The notes: generated from the sequence alone by a model not told the origin. A DNA stretch of 7,731 nt from JAZGAE01 sp036475545 (GCA_036475545.1 JAZGAE010000144.1:1-7731); one strand, 5' to 3'; shown: positions 1-6,724, numbered from the stretch's first letter. Made by a program: numbers and translations.

Positions 1-1793
1 CGGGGCTGGTCGACGTCGGTGCCCTTGAGGACGGCGGTGTGATAGGCGAGCAACTGCACCGGGATGGCATAGAGGATCGGCGCCACGAACGGATCGACGG
101 CGGGGAGCTCGATGGTGGCGGCGGCGACCTTGCCGAGCCTCTCGAGCCCTCTCCGGTCCGAGAAGAAGATCACGCGCCCGCCGCGGGCGATCACCTCGCG
201 CATGTTGGAGGCGGTCTTCTCGAACAGCTCGTCCGAAGGCGCGATGACGATCACCGGCACGCCGTCGTCGATCAGCGCGATGGGGCCGTGCTTCATCTCG
301 CCCGCCGCGTAGCCCTCGGCGTGGATATACGAGATCTCCTTGAGCTTGAGCGCACCTTCGAGCGCGATGGGGTAGCCGGTGCCGCGCCCCAGATAGAGGA
401 CGTCGCGGCATTCGGCGATGTCGCGGGCGATCTCGCGCAAGGCCTCGTCGTGGTTGAGGACCTCCAACGCGCGCGCCGGCACCTCGGTCAGCGCCTCCGA
501 AAGCACCGCTTCTCTCGCCTCGTCGATGGCGCCGCGGGCGCGGGCCGCGGTGATCGTCATGCAGGCGAGCACCGTGAGCTGGGTCGTGAACGCCTTGGTA
601 GAGGCGACGCCGATCTCGGGCCCGGCATACGTGGTGAGCACGGCGTCGGCCTCCCGCGCCAGGGTGCTCTCCGGCACGTTGACGAGCGCGACCACGCGCT
701 GGCGCTCGTCGCGGGCGTAGCGCAATGCGGCGAGGGTGTCCGCCGTCTCGCCAGACTGGGAGATGAAGAGCGCAACGCCGCCTTCCGGCAGCCTCGCGCC
801 CCGGTAGCGGAACTCGGAGGCGATGTCCACCTCCACCGGCAGCCCCGCGATCCTCTCGAACCAGTACTTGGCGACCAGGGCCGCGTAGAACGAGGTGCCG
901 CAGGCGACCAGCGTGAGCCTGGGCACCTCCGCCCAGTCGAAAGGAAGCTCGGGAAGCTGGACGGTGCGCGTGAGCGGGTTCAGGAAACTGTGCAGCGTGT
1001 CGCCGACCACCGCCGGCTGCTCGAAGATCTCCTTGAGCATGAAGTGGGCGAAGTTGCCCTTGCCGGTGACGGCGCCCGAGGCCGCCGTGCGCCTTATCTC
1101 GCGCTCCACCACGCGGCCGCCGGCGTCGTGAATGACGGCGCCCGCCGGCGTGATCTCGGCCCAGTCGCCTTCCTCCAGGTAGCATATCTTGTCGGTCAAG
1201 GGCGCGAGCGCGAGGGCGTCGGAGCCCAGGAACATCTCGCCGTTCCCCTTGCCGATGGCGAGCGGGCTGCCGCGCCGGGCCCCGATCATGAGATCGTGGC
1301 GCCCTGCGAAGATGATGCCCAGCGCGAACGCCCCGTCCAGCCGCTTGAGCGCGGCGGCCGTGGCGTCTTGGGGCGAGAGCTGCTCGTCGAGATAGCGCGT
1401 GATGAGGTGGGCGATGACCTCGGAATCGGTGTCGGTCTCGAAGCGGTGGCCGAGCTCCTCCAGCTCGTCGCGCAGCTCCTGGAAGTTCTCGATGATGCCG
1501 TTGTGCACCGCGGCCACCCGGTCGGTGGCGTGGGGATGGGCGTTTACCTCGTTGGGCACGCCGTGGGTCGCCCAGCGGGTGTGGCCGATGCCGATGGTGC
1601 CCTTGATTGGATGGTCGGCGAGGCGGGCCTCGAGATTGCCGAGCTTGCCCTCGGCGCGGCGGCGCTCGATGCGCCCATCCACCAGGGTGGCGATGCCGGC
1701 CGAATCGTAGCCGCGGTACTCCAGCCTCTTCAGCCCCTCGATCAGGAGCGGCGCCACCTCGCCCTTGCCGATGATGCCGATGATGCCGCACAT
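1..1793 (-). CDS. glmS: Glutamine--fructose-6-phosphate aminotransferase (isomerizing), 3' end cut by window
   Basis: GlmS converts fructose-6-phosphate and glutamine to glucosamine-6-phosphate and glutamate in the cytoplasm, the first committed step to UDP-GlcNAc. The ATG at 1793 begins MCGIIGIIG, so Cys2 becomes the N-terminal nucleophile of the class II (Ntn) glutaminase domain. Other glutaminase motifs are YRGYDSAG (about residues 26-33), HTRWATHG (71-78) and HNGIIENF (97-104). The two SIS (sugar isomerase) domains follow, with ACGTS near residue 298, SQSGETADT near 346, GVASTKAFTTQ near 400 and EGALKLKEISYIHAE then GEMKHGP near 480-500. The visible 597 codons end in GTDVDQP at the window edge. 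By comparison with E. coli GlmS (about 608 residues), only about ten residues are missing. They would include the catalytic Lys of the NLAKSVTVE tail, so that residue cannot be checked here. The gene follows glmU by 4 bp and is surely co-transcribed with it. Family assignment is very secure. Confidence 0.98.
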   Translation of the reverse strand, partial: MCGIIGIIGKGEVAPLLIEGLKRLEYRGYDSAGIATLVDGRIERRRAEGKLGNLEARLADHPIKGTIGIGHTRWATHGVPNEVNAHPHATDRVAAVHNGIIENFQELRDELEELGHRFETDTDSEVIAHLITRYLDEQLSPQDATAAALKRLDGAFALGIIFAGRHDLMIGARRGSPLAIGKGNGEMFLGSDALALAPLTDKICYLEEGDWAEITPAGAVIHDAGGRVVEREIRRTAASGAVTGKGNFAHFMLKEIFEQPAVVGDTLHSFLNPLTRTVQLPELPFDWAEVPRLTLVACGTSFYAALVAKYWFERIAGLPVEVDIASEFRYRGARLPEGGVALFISQSGETADTLAALRYARDERQRVVALVNVPESTLAREADAVLTTYAGPEIGVASTKAFTTQLTVLACMTITAARARGAIDEAREAVLSEALTEVPARALEVLNHDEALREIARDIAECRDVLYLGRGTGYPIALEGALKLKEISYIHAEGYAAGEMKHGPIALIDDGVPVIVIAPSDELFEKTASNMREVIARGGRVIFFSDRRGLERLGKVAAATIELPAVDPFVAPILYAIPVQLLAYHTAVLKGTDVDQP

Positions 1794-1797
1794 GGCC

Positions 1798-3165
1798 TCA
1801 GCCCTTCTTGCCCGCCGCCCGCTTGCCCGGCTTCGCCGCCCTGTTCTCCTTGAGCCGAGCGGCGCCCCCTTCGCGGTTGCTCTGCTCGGCCCTGGCGACG
1901 GCGAGCGCGTCGTCCTCGACGTCGCGGGTGATCACGCTCCCGGCGCCCACGACGGCGCGGGCGCCCACCGTGACCGGGGCCACGAGCGCCGTGTTGGAGC
2001 CCACGAACGCGCCGGCGCCGATGTCGGTGTGGGCCTTGGTGAAGCCGTCGTAGTTGCAAGTGATGGTGCCGGCCCCGATGTTGGCCCCCTCGCCCACCCG
2101 CGCGTCGCCGATGTAGCTCAGGTGGTTGACCTTGGCTCCGGCCTCCAGCTGCGCGTTCTTGACCTCGACGAAGTTGCCGACCCGGGCGTCCGGACCGATC
2201 TCGGCGCCGGGGCGCAGCCGCGCGAAGGGCCCGATCTTGGCCCCGGGGGCGATCCTCGCCCCCTCGATGTGCGAGAAGGCCCTGATCTCCACCCCGTCGC
2301 CCACGGAAACCCCGGGGCCGAAGACGACGTTGGGGCCGATGACGACGTCGCGCCCGAGCGCCGTGTCGAAGCTGAAGTAGACGGTGGTCGGGTCGGCGAG
2401 CGTCGCGCCGTGGGCCATGGCGGCGGCGCGCAGGCGCTCTTGCATGAGCGCTTCCGCCACCGCCAGATCGGCGCGCGAGTTGACGCCGATGAGCTCATGG
2501 GCCGCGCCCTCCACCGCCGCGCAACCAAGCCCCCGCGCGCGGGCGTGCCGGACGATGTCGGTGAGGTAGTATTCGCCCTTGGCGTTGTCGGTCGTGAGCC
2601 CGTCCAGCAACTCGAACAAGACCTCTCCGTCGACGGCCATGACGCCGGAGTTGCACAAATTCACTTCCAGCTCGTCGGCGCTCGCGTCGCCGGCCTCGAC
2701 GATGGCCTCGAGCGTGCCGTCGGGACCCGTAATGAGCCGCCCGTAGCCGCCCGGGTCGGACAAGCGCATGCCGAGCACCACGACCGAAGGGCCGGGCGGC
2801 TCCCTGCGCGCGGCGAGCACCCTCTCGAGCGTCTGCGGCGCGATCAGCGGCGTGTCGGCGAAGAGCACCAGGACGTCGCCCTTGGATCGTTCGAGCGCCT
2901 CGCGCGCGGCCAAGACCGCGTGGCCGGTCCCCAAGGGCTCCGCTTGGACGACGCAGGGGGCGGGCGCGACCGCCGCTTCGACCTCGCGCATTTCGGGGCC
3001 GATCACAACGACGGTGCGCTCGGGCCCGACCCGAGCGAGGGCCTCCAGCACGTAATGGACCATGGGCCGGCCGGCGAGCGCATGCAGGACCTTGGGCCGG
3101 TCCGACCTCATCCGGGTGCCTGCGCCCGCGGCGAGCACGACGGCCGCCGTCTTGGGTACGGTCAT
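1798..3165 (-). CDS. glmU: Bifunctional UDP-N-acetylglucosamine pyrophosphorylase / glucosamine-1-phosphate N-acetyltransferase
   Basis: GlmU acetylates glucosamine-1-phosphate with acetyl-CoA (C-terminal domain), then joins GlcNAc-1-P to UTP (N-terminal domain), giving UDP-GlcNAc. The protein is 455 residues, against 456 in E. coli. The N-terminal nucleotidyltransferase domain (about 1-230) has LAAGAGTRM (11-19) with Arg18, Lys25 in PKVLH, QAEPLGTGHA (74-83), and metal ligands Asp104 (FADTP) and Asn229 (GVNS). The C-terminal left-handed beta-helix (about 250-430) is built of hexapeptide repeats and keeps the acetyltransferase residues Arg318, Lys336, His348, Tyr351, Asn362, Asn371 and Lys377, offset by 15 from E. 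coli. The tail is Lys/Arg/Ala-rich. The usual VExKDA motif reads VEAGDA here (Gly159). The start was chosen at MTVPKTAAVVLAAG because this matches family N-termini. ATG at 3210 or TTG at 3237 in the same frame would add 15 or 24 atypical residues. The ATG at 3165 has no clear Shine-Dalgarno. Confidence 0.97.
   Translation of the reverse strand: MTVPKTAAVVLAAGAGTRMRSDRPKVLHALAGRPMVHYVLEALARVGPERTVVVIGPEMREVEAAVAPAPCVVQAEPLGTGHAVLAAREALERSKGDVLVLFADTPLIAPQTLERVLAARREPPGPSVVVLGMRLSDPGGYGRLITGPDGTLEAIVEAGDASADELEVNLCNSGVMAVDGEVLFELLDGLTTDNAKGEYYLTDIVRHARARGLGCAAVEGAAHELIGVNSRADLAVAEALMQERLRAAAMAHGATLADPTTVYFSFDTALGRDVVIGPNVVFGPGVSVGDGVEIRAFSHIEGARIAPGAKIGPFARLRPGAEIGPDARVGNFVEVKNAQLEAGAKVNHLSYIGDARVGEGANIGAGTITCNYDGFTKAHTDIGAGAFVGSNTALVAPVTVGARAVVGAGSVITRDVEDDALAVARAEQSNREGGAARLKENRAAKPGKRAAGKKG
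1803..1809 (-). promoter_or_regulatory. Ribosome binding site of glmS inside the glmU tail
   Basis: On the minus strand AAGAAGG lies 9 nt before the glmS ATG, within the last codons of glmU and just before its TGA. This supports the ATG at 1793 and suggests translational coupling of the two genes. Confidence 0.7.
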
Positions 3166-3395
3166 GGAAACCCGCGCGCGAACGACGGGGCCATGCGGCG
3201 CACCCGGCATCGACCCTTGCTTTCTTCCATAGGACAAAGGCTTAAGGCCAAGAGGGATTTTTTAGAAGGGTTTTTTGCCACACGAATTGTTACGGAAGGT
3301 TTCAGGGCCCGGGCCGGCGGGCCTGGCCGGACGAATCGCGCGCCGTGTGCCCCTTCCCCAGCCACGGCCAGGGATCGGCGGCGAGGCCGCCTTCC
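3166..3395. promoter_or_regulatory. Divergent spacer upstream of glmU with AT-rich core
   Basis: This stretch separates glmU (minus) from the tRNA promoter (plus). Positions 3241-3302 are distinctly AT-rich compared with the surrounding DNA. They carry two six-base T runs (3258-3263 and 3271-3276), each preceded by GGG, which read as A-tracts on the glmU strand. The glmU promoter probably lies here, but I could not fit a convincing -35/-10 pair on the minus strand. No gene is supported. The minus-strand open frame crossing it has no recognisable content. Confidence 0.35.
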
Positions 3396-3425
3396 TTGAC
3401 AGCCGTATTCGGCCGGCCCTATATC
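3396..3425 (+). promoter_or_regulatory. Sigma70-type promoter for tRNA-Val
   Basis: A perfect -35 hexamer TTGACA (3396-3401) is followed after 18 bp by TATATC (3420-3425) as the -10, or by CTATAT one base earlier with a 17-bp spacer. Transcription would start near 3432, giving a leader of about 57 nt before the mature tRNA at 3489. The motif quality and position fit a housekeeping tRNA promoter. The assignment is by motif only. Confidence 0.6.
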
Positions 3426-3488
3426 GGCCATGAACGTCTCAGGCCGGCGCGGGGCCGCCGATCGCATGGCCGCCACGCCGCCCTCTTC

Positions 3489-3563
3489 GGGCGCTTAGCT
3501 CAGCGGGAGAGCACCGTCTTCACACGGCGGGGGTCGCTGGTTCGAACCCAGCAGCGCCCACCA
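3489..3563 (+). tRNA. tRNA-Val (anticodon CAC), CCA encoded
   Basis: A complete 75-nt cloverleaf is visible. The acceptor stem GGGCGCT pairs with AGCGCCC (3489-3495 with 3553-3559). The D stem is GCTC/GAGC with a 7-nt loop. The anticodon stem CCGTC/GGCGG (one G-T pair) closes the loop TTCACAC, placing anticodon CAC at 3521-3523, which reads the valine codon GUG. The variable loop is 5 nt. The T stem GCTGG/CCAGC holds TTCGAAC. Discriminator A (3560) is followed by genomically encoded CCA (3561-3563). No copy of the tRNA 3' end appears elsewhere in the window, so there is no sign of an integrated element using it as an attachment site. Confidence 0.97.
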
Positions 3564-3836
3564 TCCCTTCGAATCCCCCCAAACGGCACGCCTCCCCTAG
3601 CGGGACGTCTCCTTGCAGGGGGGATCGAGCGAGTGCTGCCGGGGCCTTGTCTTCCCCAACGGCGGCAAGTCCAGTCCTTCGCCGGCGAGTCAGCGCGTCC
3701 GGTTGCGCCGGGCATCTGCGGGAACGAGGGTCGCGCAGCGAAACAGGCTCTTTCCGATGACCCCGGTTGGCACGGAGCTGCCAAGCCCTTCTTGTCCCGG
3801 CGCTCGCCAAGGAGACCTTCCGCAAGCTTCGTATCG
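3564..3836. other. Non-coding spacer downstream of tRNA-Val
   Basis: No credible gene is present. Shortly after the tRNA an 8-bp inverted repeat, ATCCCCCC (3573-3580) with GGGGGGAT (3618-3625), could pair over a 37-nt loop, and a nested CCCC/GGGG alternative also exists. There is no following T-run, so its role as a terminator is doubtful. Open frames through here on both strands only exist because the DNA is GC-rich. One on the minus strand ends in antisense-tRNA sequence. Confidence 0.5.
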
Positions 3837-3851
3837 TTAATGAATCGTAAA
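3837..3851 (+). promoter_or_regulatory. Possible CtrA-like site (TTAA-N7-TAAA)
   Basis: TTAA (3837-3840), seven bases, then TAAA (3848-3851) matches seven of eight positions of the CtrA full site TTAA-N7-TTAA known from alphaproteobacteria. It lies about 58 bp upstream of the kinase start, in a locally AT-rich patch. A match like this can arise by chance, and the taxon itself is inferred. Confidence 0.25.
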
Positions 3852-3875
3852 CGGTTCCAATCCAAATATGGACGG

Positions 3876-3904
3876 GTCCCCATGGGGACGAACTAGAATT
3901 AGTT
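3876..3904 (+). promoter_or_regulatory. Two abutting inverted repeats in the kinase leader
   Basis: A perfect 14-bp palindrome GTCCCCATGGGGAC occupies 3876-3889. One base further on, AACTA (3891-3895) and TAGTT (3900-3904) form a second dyad around a GAAT spacer. The second dyad ends 4 nt before the kinase ATG, where a Shine-Dalgarno would normally sit, and none is visible. These could be operator sites for a dimeric regulator or RNA hairpins that affect translation. The function is an inference; the symmetry is seen directly. Confidence 0.4.
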
Positions 3905-3908
3905 AAAA

Positions 3909-6665
3909 ATGAGAAACCTGAAATTCAGGACAAGCGGACTGATCTTCATCGTGTCCCTTGCCCTGTCGGGCGCAATCCTTCTCACGTCCGGCTTCGTCAT
4001 CGTAAACAAGATCTCGGACGTCAGTGCCGAGTGGGACGCATTCCAGCACGAGCGCTCGGAACAGGCCCGCCTGCGCAGCGTGCTGCGCTCCGCCCTTGGC
4101 TATGGCGGCATGATCCACGAGTTCAAGGACTTCGTCCTGCGCCAGGACATGCCACGGATGGACAAGGTGCAAGAACACCTGGGCGCCGCGTTCTCCACCA
4201 TCAAGCAGTACAGGGCCCTCGGCGTCTCCCAAGCGGAGCACGCCGCGCTCAAGGATATCGAGGATACGATCGAGAACTACGCGGACGCCCTGCTGGTCGC
4301 GCAACGCCTCATCGCGGAAGGAAAATCACCCCGCGAGATCGACGAGATCGTAAGGGTCGATGATACGCTCGCCCTCAGGGGATTGAACAACCTGGGGGAA
4401 AGCGACGCCACTCATCTTGAAGATCATTCCCCGACTTTCGAGAAGGCCCATGCCGTGGACGCGCTGCGTTCCGAACTCGGCTACGGCGGCATGGTCCACC
4501 AGTTCAAGAACTACGTCCTGCGCCATGAGCCGGAGCAGGCGGAACAGGTCAGGGCAAGGCTCGCCGGCGCCGAAGAGATCATTGCCAGGTACCGCGCCCT
4601 TGGGGTGAACAAGGCGGAAGGGCTGGCGCTCGAAGACATCCGCAATACCCTGCGGCATTACAGGGAAGGGCTGGATCTGGCCACGGATCTCATCGGCCAA
4701 GGCCAATCGCCGCAGGCGATCGATCAAGCCGTCAACGTACACGACCGGCTTTCCCTCTGGGGGTTCGCGATTCTCGACAGGGAGGTCGCCGCTCAGATCG
4801 AGGAAAGGTCGCTCGAGGTCACCAATGCATTGCGTCTCGTCGAGCGGTTGGCGGCGACTTCCCTGTGGACCAGCTCGGGCCTGGTGGTCTTTCTCACCTC
4901 GATGTCGTTGTGGCTGATCTTCACGAGGGTCGTGAGACCGATCAATCGCATGACGGACATCATGAACCGGTTGGCCGCAGGCGATCTGGAACAGGAGATC
5001 GATGGAACGGACCTGGACAACGAAATGGGACAGATGGCCAGGTCCCTCGCCTTCTTCAAAGACAATCTGGTCAAAAGAAAGGCCGAGGAGGGGCTCCGCA
5101 GGAGCGAGGAGCGCTTGAGCGCCATCATGAGCCATGCCGCGGACGGCATCATCACAGCCGATGAGCGGGGAAGCATCGAGTCCGTCAACGCGGCGGCGGC
5201 CGAGATATTCGGCTACGAGGTGGCGGAGATCACCGGCCGGCCGATCACCATGCTGATGAACGACCACGACGCCCGCCATCACGACCTATACGTGCGAAAC
5301 TACCTGAACACCGGCGAAAGCGAGATTCTCGGCAAGGGCCCCCACGAGGTTGTCGCCCGGCGCAAGAACGGCGAGGAGTTTCCCTTGCAACTCGCCATCA
5401 GCGAGGTGTTTCTGGGCGAAGACCATTATTTCATCGGCACCATGAGCGACGTCTCGCGGCAGAAGATGCTGGAAGAACAGTTGCGGCAGACGCAGAAGAT
5501 GAAAGCCGTGGGCCATCTCACGGGCGGCGTGGCCCACGAATTCAACAACCTGCTCATGGCCATCACGGGCAACCTCGAGTTGATCGAGGAGGAGGTGAGG
5601 GGCCAAGAGCGGCTGCGCAAGCGGGTGGATACGGCCATCAGGGCGGCGTTCAGGGGAAAGGAACTGACGACGGCCCTGTTGGCCTATTCGCGTAAAACGC
5701 CGCTTTCCCCGGAGCTAACGGATATCGGTCGAGTGGTATTGCGCTACACGGAGACGTTCGGACAGACGCTTGGCGAAGCCATACGGGTCGAAACGCGAAT
5801 CGCCGAGAATGTGTGGCCTGCCGTGGTCGACACCGGGGAACTGGAAGCCACCCTTCTCAATCTCGCCATCAATGCCCGCGACGCCATGCCGGAGGGCGGC
5901 GCAATCACCATGGCGGTCGAAAACGTCCGTCTCGATCGGGAACGGGCCGACAAGATCCCCGATCTTGACGCGGGTGCATACGTCGTGATTTCGATCGAGG
6001 ACACGGGTTCCGGCATGGCGCCCGAGGTGCTCGAACAAGCGTTCGAACCCTTCTTCACGACGAAGGATGTGGGCAAGGGAACCGGCCTCGGCCTGAGCAT
6101 GGTCTACGGCTTCGCCAAGCAATCGGGCGGGCACGTCGAGATCGAAAGCGGGGAAGGCCGCGGAACCACGGTCAAACTTTACCTTCCCAAAGCCGAGGGC
6201 GTGGTCGAGACGCAAGCGATCGAAGAAGAGCCGAAAGACAGGGAAACTCTTCCGACGGGGAGCGGGACGATCCTGGTGGTCGAGGACGACGACGTGGTAA
6301 GGGCGGTCGCCGTCGCCACCCTCGAAAGGCTTGGCTACGAGGTGCTGGAGGCCAGCGACGGACCCACGGCCCTTGCCACCCTCGAGGAAGGCGCGCGCAT
6401 CGACATGCTGTTTTCGGACATCGTGATGCCTGGTGGCATGTCGGGCCCGGAACTGGCCGAAAAAGCGCGCCGGACGAACCCCGCTCTCAAGGTGCTGCTG
6501 GCCACGGGCTACGATCCCGACGAAGTAAGCAGAGCAGGCGAGGGCGGGGCGGAACTGCCCACGCTTGCCAAGCCCTATTATCGGCACGAGCTCGCCAACA
6601 GGGTCCGCGAGATAATGGGCGTCGAATCGTTGGACAGCAATCGGCGGGGTACCGGTTCGGCATAG
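3909..6665 (+). CDS. Membrane-bound hybrid histidine kinase: duplicated periplasmic sensor, HAMP, FixL-like PAS, HisKA, HATPase, receiver
   Basis: This 918-residue sensor kinase should autophosphorylate on His and pass the phosphate to its own receiver. Order: TM1 (about 11-33); predicted periplasmic helical region with two copies of one module (59-162 and 186-289), each with GYGGM[IV]HxFKxxVLR; TM2 (about 316-338); HAMP with VVRPI (about 338-392); PAS (about 398-515) with FixL-like HHDLYVRNYLNTGE around His458; HisKA with GGVAHEFNNLL, phospho-His543; HATPase with N-box NLAINARDAM (651-660), EDTGSGM (697-703), FEPFFTTK and GKGTGLGLSMVYGF; C-terminal receiver with acidic patch 792-795, phospho-Asp837, Thr866 and Lys888. 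The ATG at 3909 is fixed by an in-frame TAG at 3900-3902 and gives an N-terminal membrane anchor. No clear Shine-Dalgarno precedes it. It stands alone, with no regulator gene beside it, so its output partner must be encoded elsewhere. The signal sensed is unknown. Confidence 0.95.
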   Translation: MRNLKFRTSGLIFIVSLALSGAILLTSGFVIVNKISDVSAEWDAFQHERSEQARLRSVLRSALGYGGMIHEFKDFVLRQDMPRMDKVQEHLGAAFSTIKQYRALGVSQAEHAALKDIEDTIENYADALLVAQRLIAEGKSPREIDEIVRVDDTLALRGLNNLGESDATHLEDHSPTFEKAHAVDALRSELGYGGMVHQFKNYVLRHEPEQAEQVRARLAGAEEIIARYRALGVNKAEGLALEDIRNTLRHYREGLDLATDLIGQGQSPQAIDQAVNVHDRLSLWGFAILDREVAAQIEERSLEVTNALRLVERLAATSLWTSSGLVVFLTSMSLWLIFTRVVRPINRMTDIMNRLAAGDLEQEIDGTDLDNEMGQMARSLAFFKDNLVKRKAEEGLRRSEERLSAIMSHAADGIITADERGSIESVNAAAAEIFGYEVAEITGRPITMLMNDHDARHHDLYVRNYLNTGESEILGKGPHEVVARRKNGEEFPLQLAISEVFLGEDHYFIGTMSDVSRQKMLEEQLRQTQKMKAVGHLTGGVAHEFNNLLMAITGNLELIEEEVRGQERLRKRVDTAIRAAFRGKELTTALLAYSRKTPLSPELTDIGRVVLRYTETFGQTLGEAIRVETRIAENVWPAVVDTGELEATLLNLAINARDAMPEGGAITMAVENVRLDRERADKIPDLDAGAYVVISIEDTGSGMAPEVLEQAFEPFFTTKDVGKGTGLGLSMVYGFAKQSGGHVEIESGEGRGTTVKLYLPKAEGVVETQAIEEEPKDRETLPTGSGTILVVEDDDVVRAVAVATLERLGYEVLEASDGPTALATLEEGARIDMLFSDIVMPGGMSGPELAEKARRTNPALKVLLATGYDPDEVSRAGEGGAELPTLAKPYYRHELANRVREIMGVESLDSNRRGTGSA
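4083..4394 (+). repeat. Sensor module copy 1 (kinase residues 59-162)
   Basis: This is the first copy of an intragenic duplication. Key residues are Gly64-Tyr65-Gly66-Gly67, His70, Phe72-Lys73, Leu77-Arg78, then YRALGV (101-106), AEGKSP (136-141) and VDDTLAL (150-156). It aligns to copy 2 without gaps at an offset of exactly 127 residues (381 bp). My hand count gives about 49 identities in 104 positions. Confidence 0.9.
4464..4775 (+). repeat. Sensor module copy 2 (kinase residues 186-289)
   Basis: This is the second copy, with GYGGMVHQFKNYVLR (191-205, His197), YRALGV (228-233), GQGQSP (263-268) and VHDRLSL (277-283). The copies share their core motifs at the DNA level too but have clearly diverged, so the duplication is old rather than an assembly artefact. 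Confidence 0.9.
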
Positions 6666-6671
6666 TATCGG

Positions 6672-6694
6672 GCGTACGCATTCTTTCCGTACGC
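6672..6694 (+). terminator. Hairpin just after the kinase stop codon, possible terminator
   Basis: GCGTACG (6672-6678) and CGTACGC (6688-6694) form a perfect 7-bp stem around a 9-nt loop. It can be lengthened outward by two G-U pairs and a C-G pair. It starts 6 bp after the stop codon. No T-run follows, so it would be a weak or non-canonical terminator, or a 3' end stabiliser. Confidence 0.4.
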
Positions 6695-6724
6695 TTGCCC
6701 CGGCGGATCACGGGCTAGCCCCGG

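Noticed and set aside
39..1853. 604-codon open frame on the plus strand opposite glmS
   Set aside because: It is antisense to a gene with full GlmS motifs, has Arg/Gly/Asp/Ala-rich low-complexity content and no recognisable domain. It arises from strong third-position GC in glmS.
1765..3399. 544-codon open frame on the plus strand opposite glmU
   Set aside because: Same shadow effect. It runs through the glmU upstream spacer and has no domain or ribosome binding site.
3162..3476. 104-codon minus-strand frame between glmU and the tRNA
   Set aside because: It overlaps the tRNA promoter and the AT-rich glmU upstream region, ends inside the glmU start and has no recognisable sequence.
3489..3563. 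tRNA-Val as an integration site for a mobile element
   Set aside because: No integrase gene and no direct repeat of the tRNA 3' end is present in the window.
3573..3625. C-run/G-run inverted repeat after tRNA-Val as an intrinsic terminator
   Set aside because: The loop is 37 nt and no T-run follows. Simple C and G runs pair by chance in this GC content, so it is noted only in the spacer description.
3500..3883. Minus-strand frames across the tRNA, including one ending in GAAGFEPATPAV
   Set aside because: That ending is the familiar false protein produced by translating the antisense strand of a tRNA gene. A neighbouring frame gives the similar CWVRTSDPR string. Neither is a gene.
4326..5282. 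318-codon minus-strand frame, and a 290-codon one at 5715-6587, opposite the kinase
   Set aside because: Both are antisense to well-conserved kinase domains and resemble no family.
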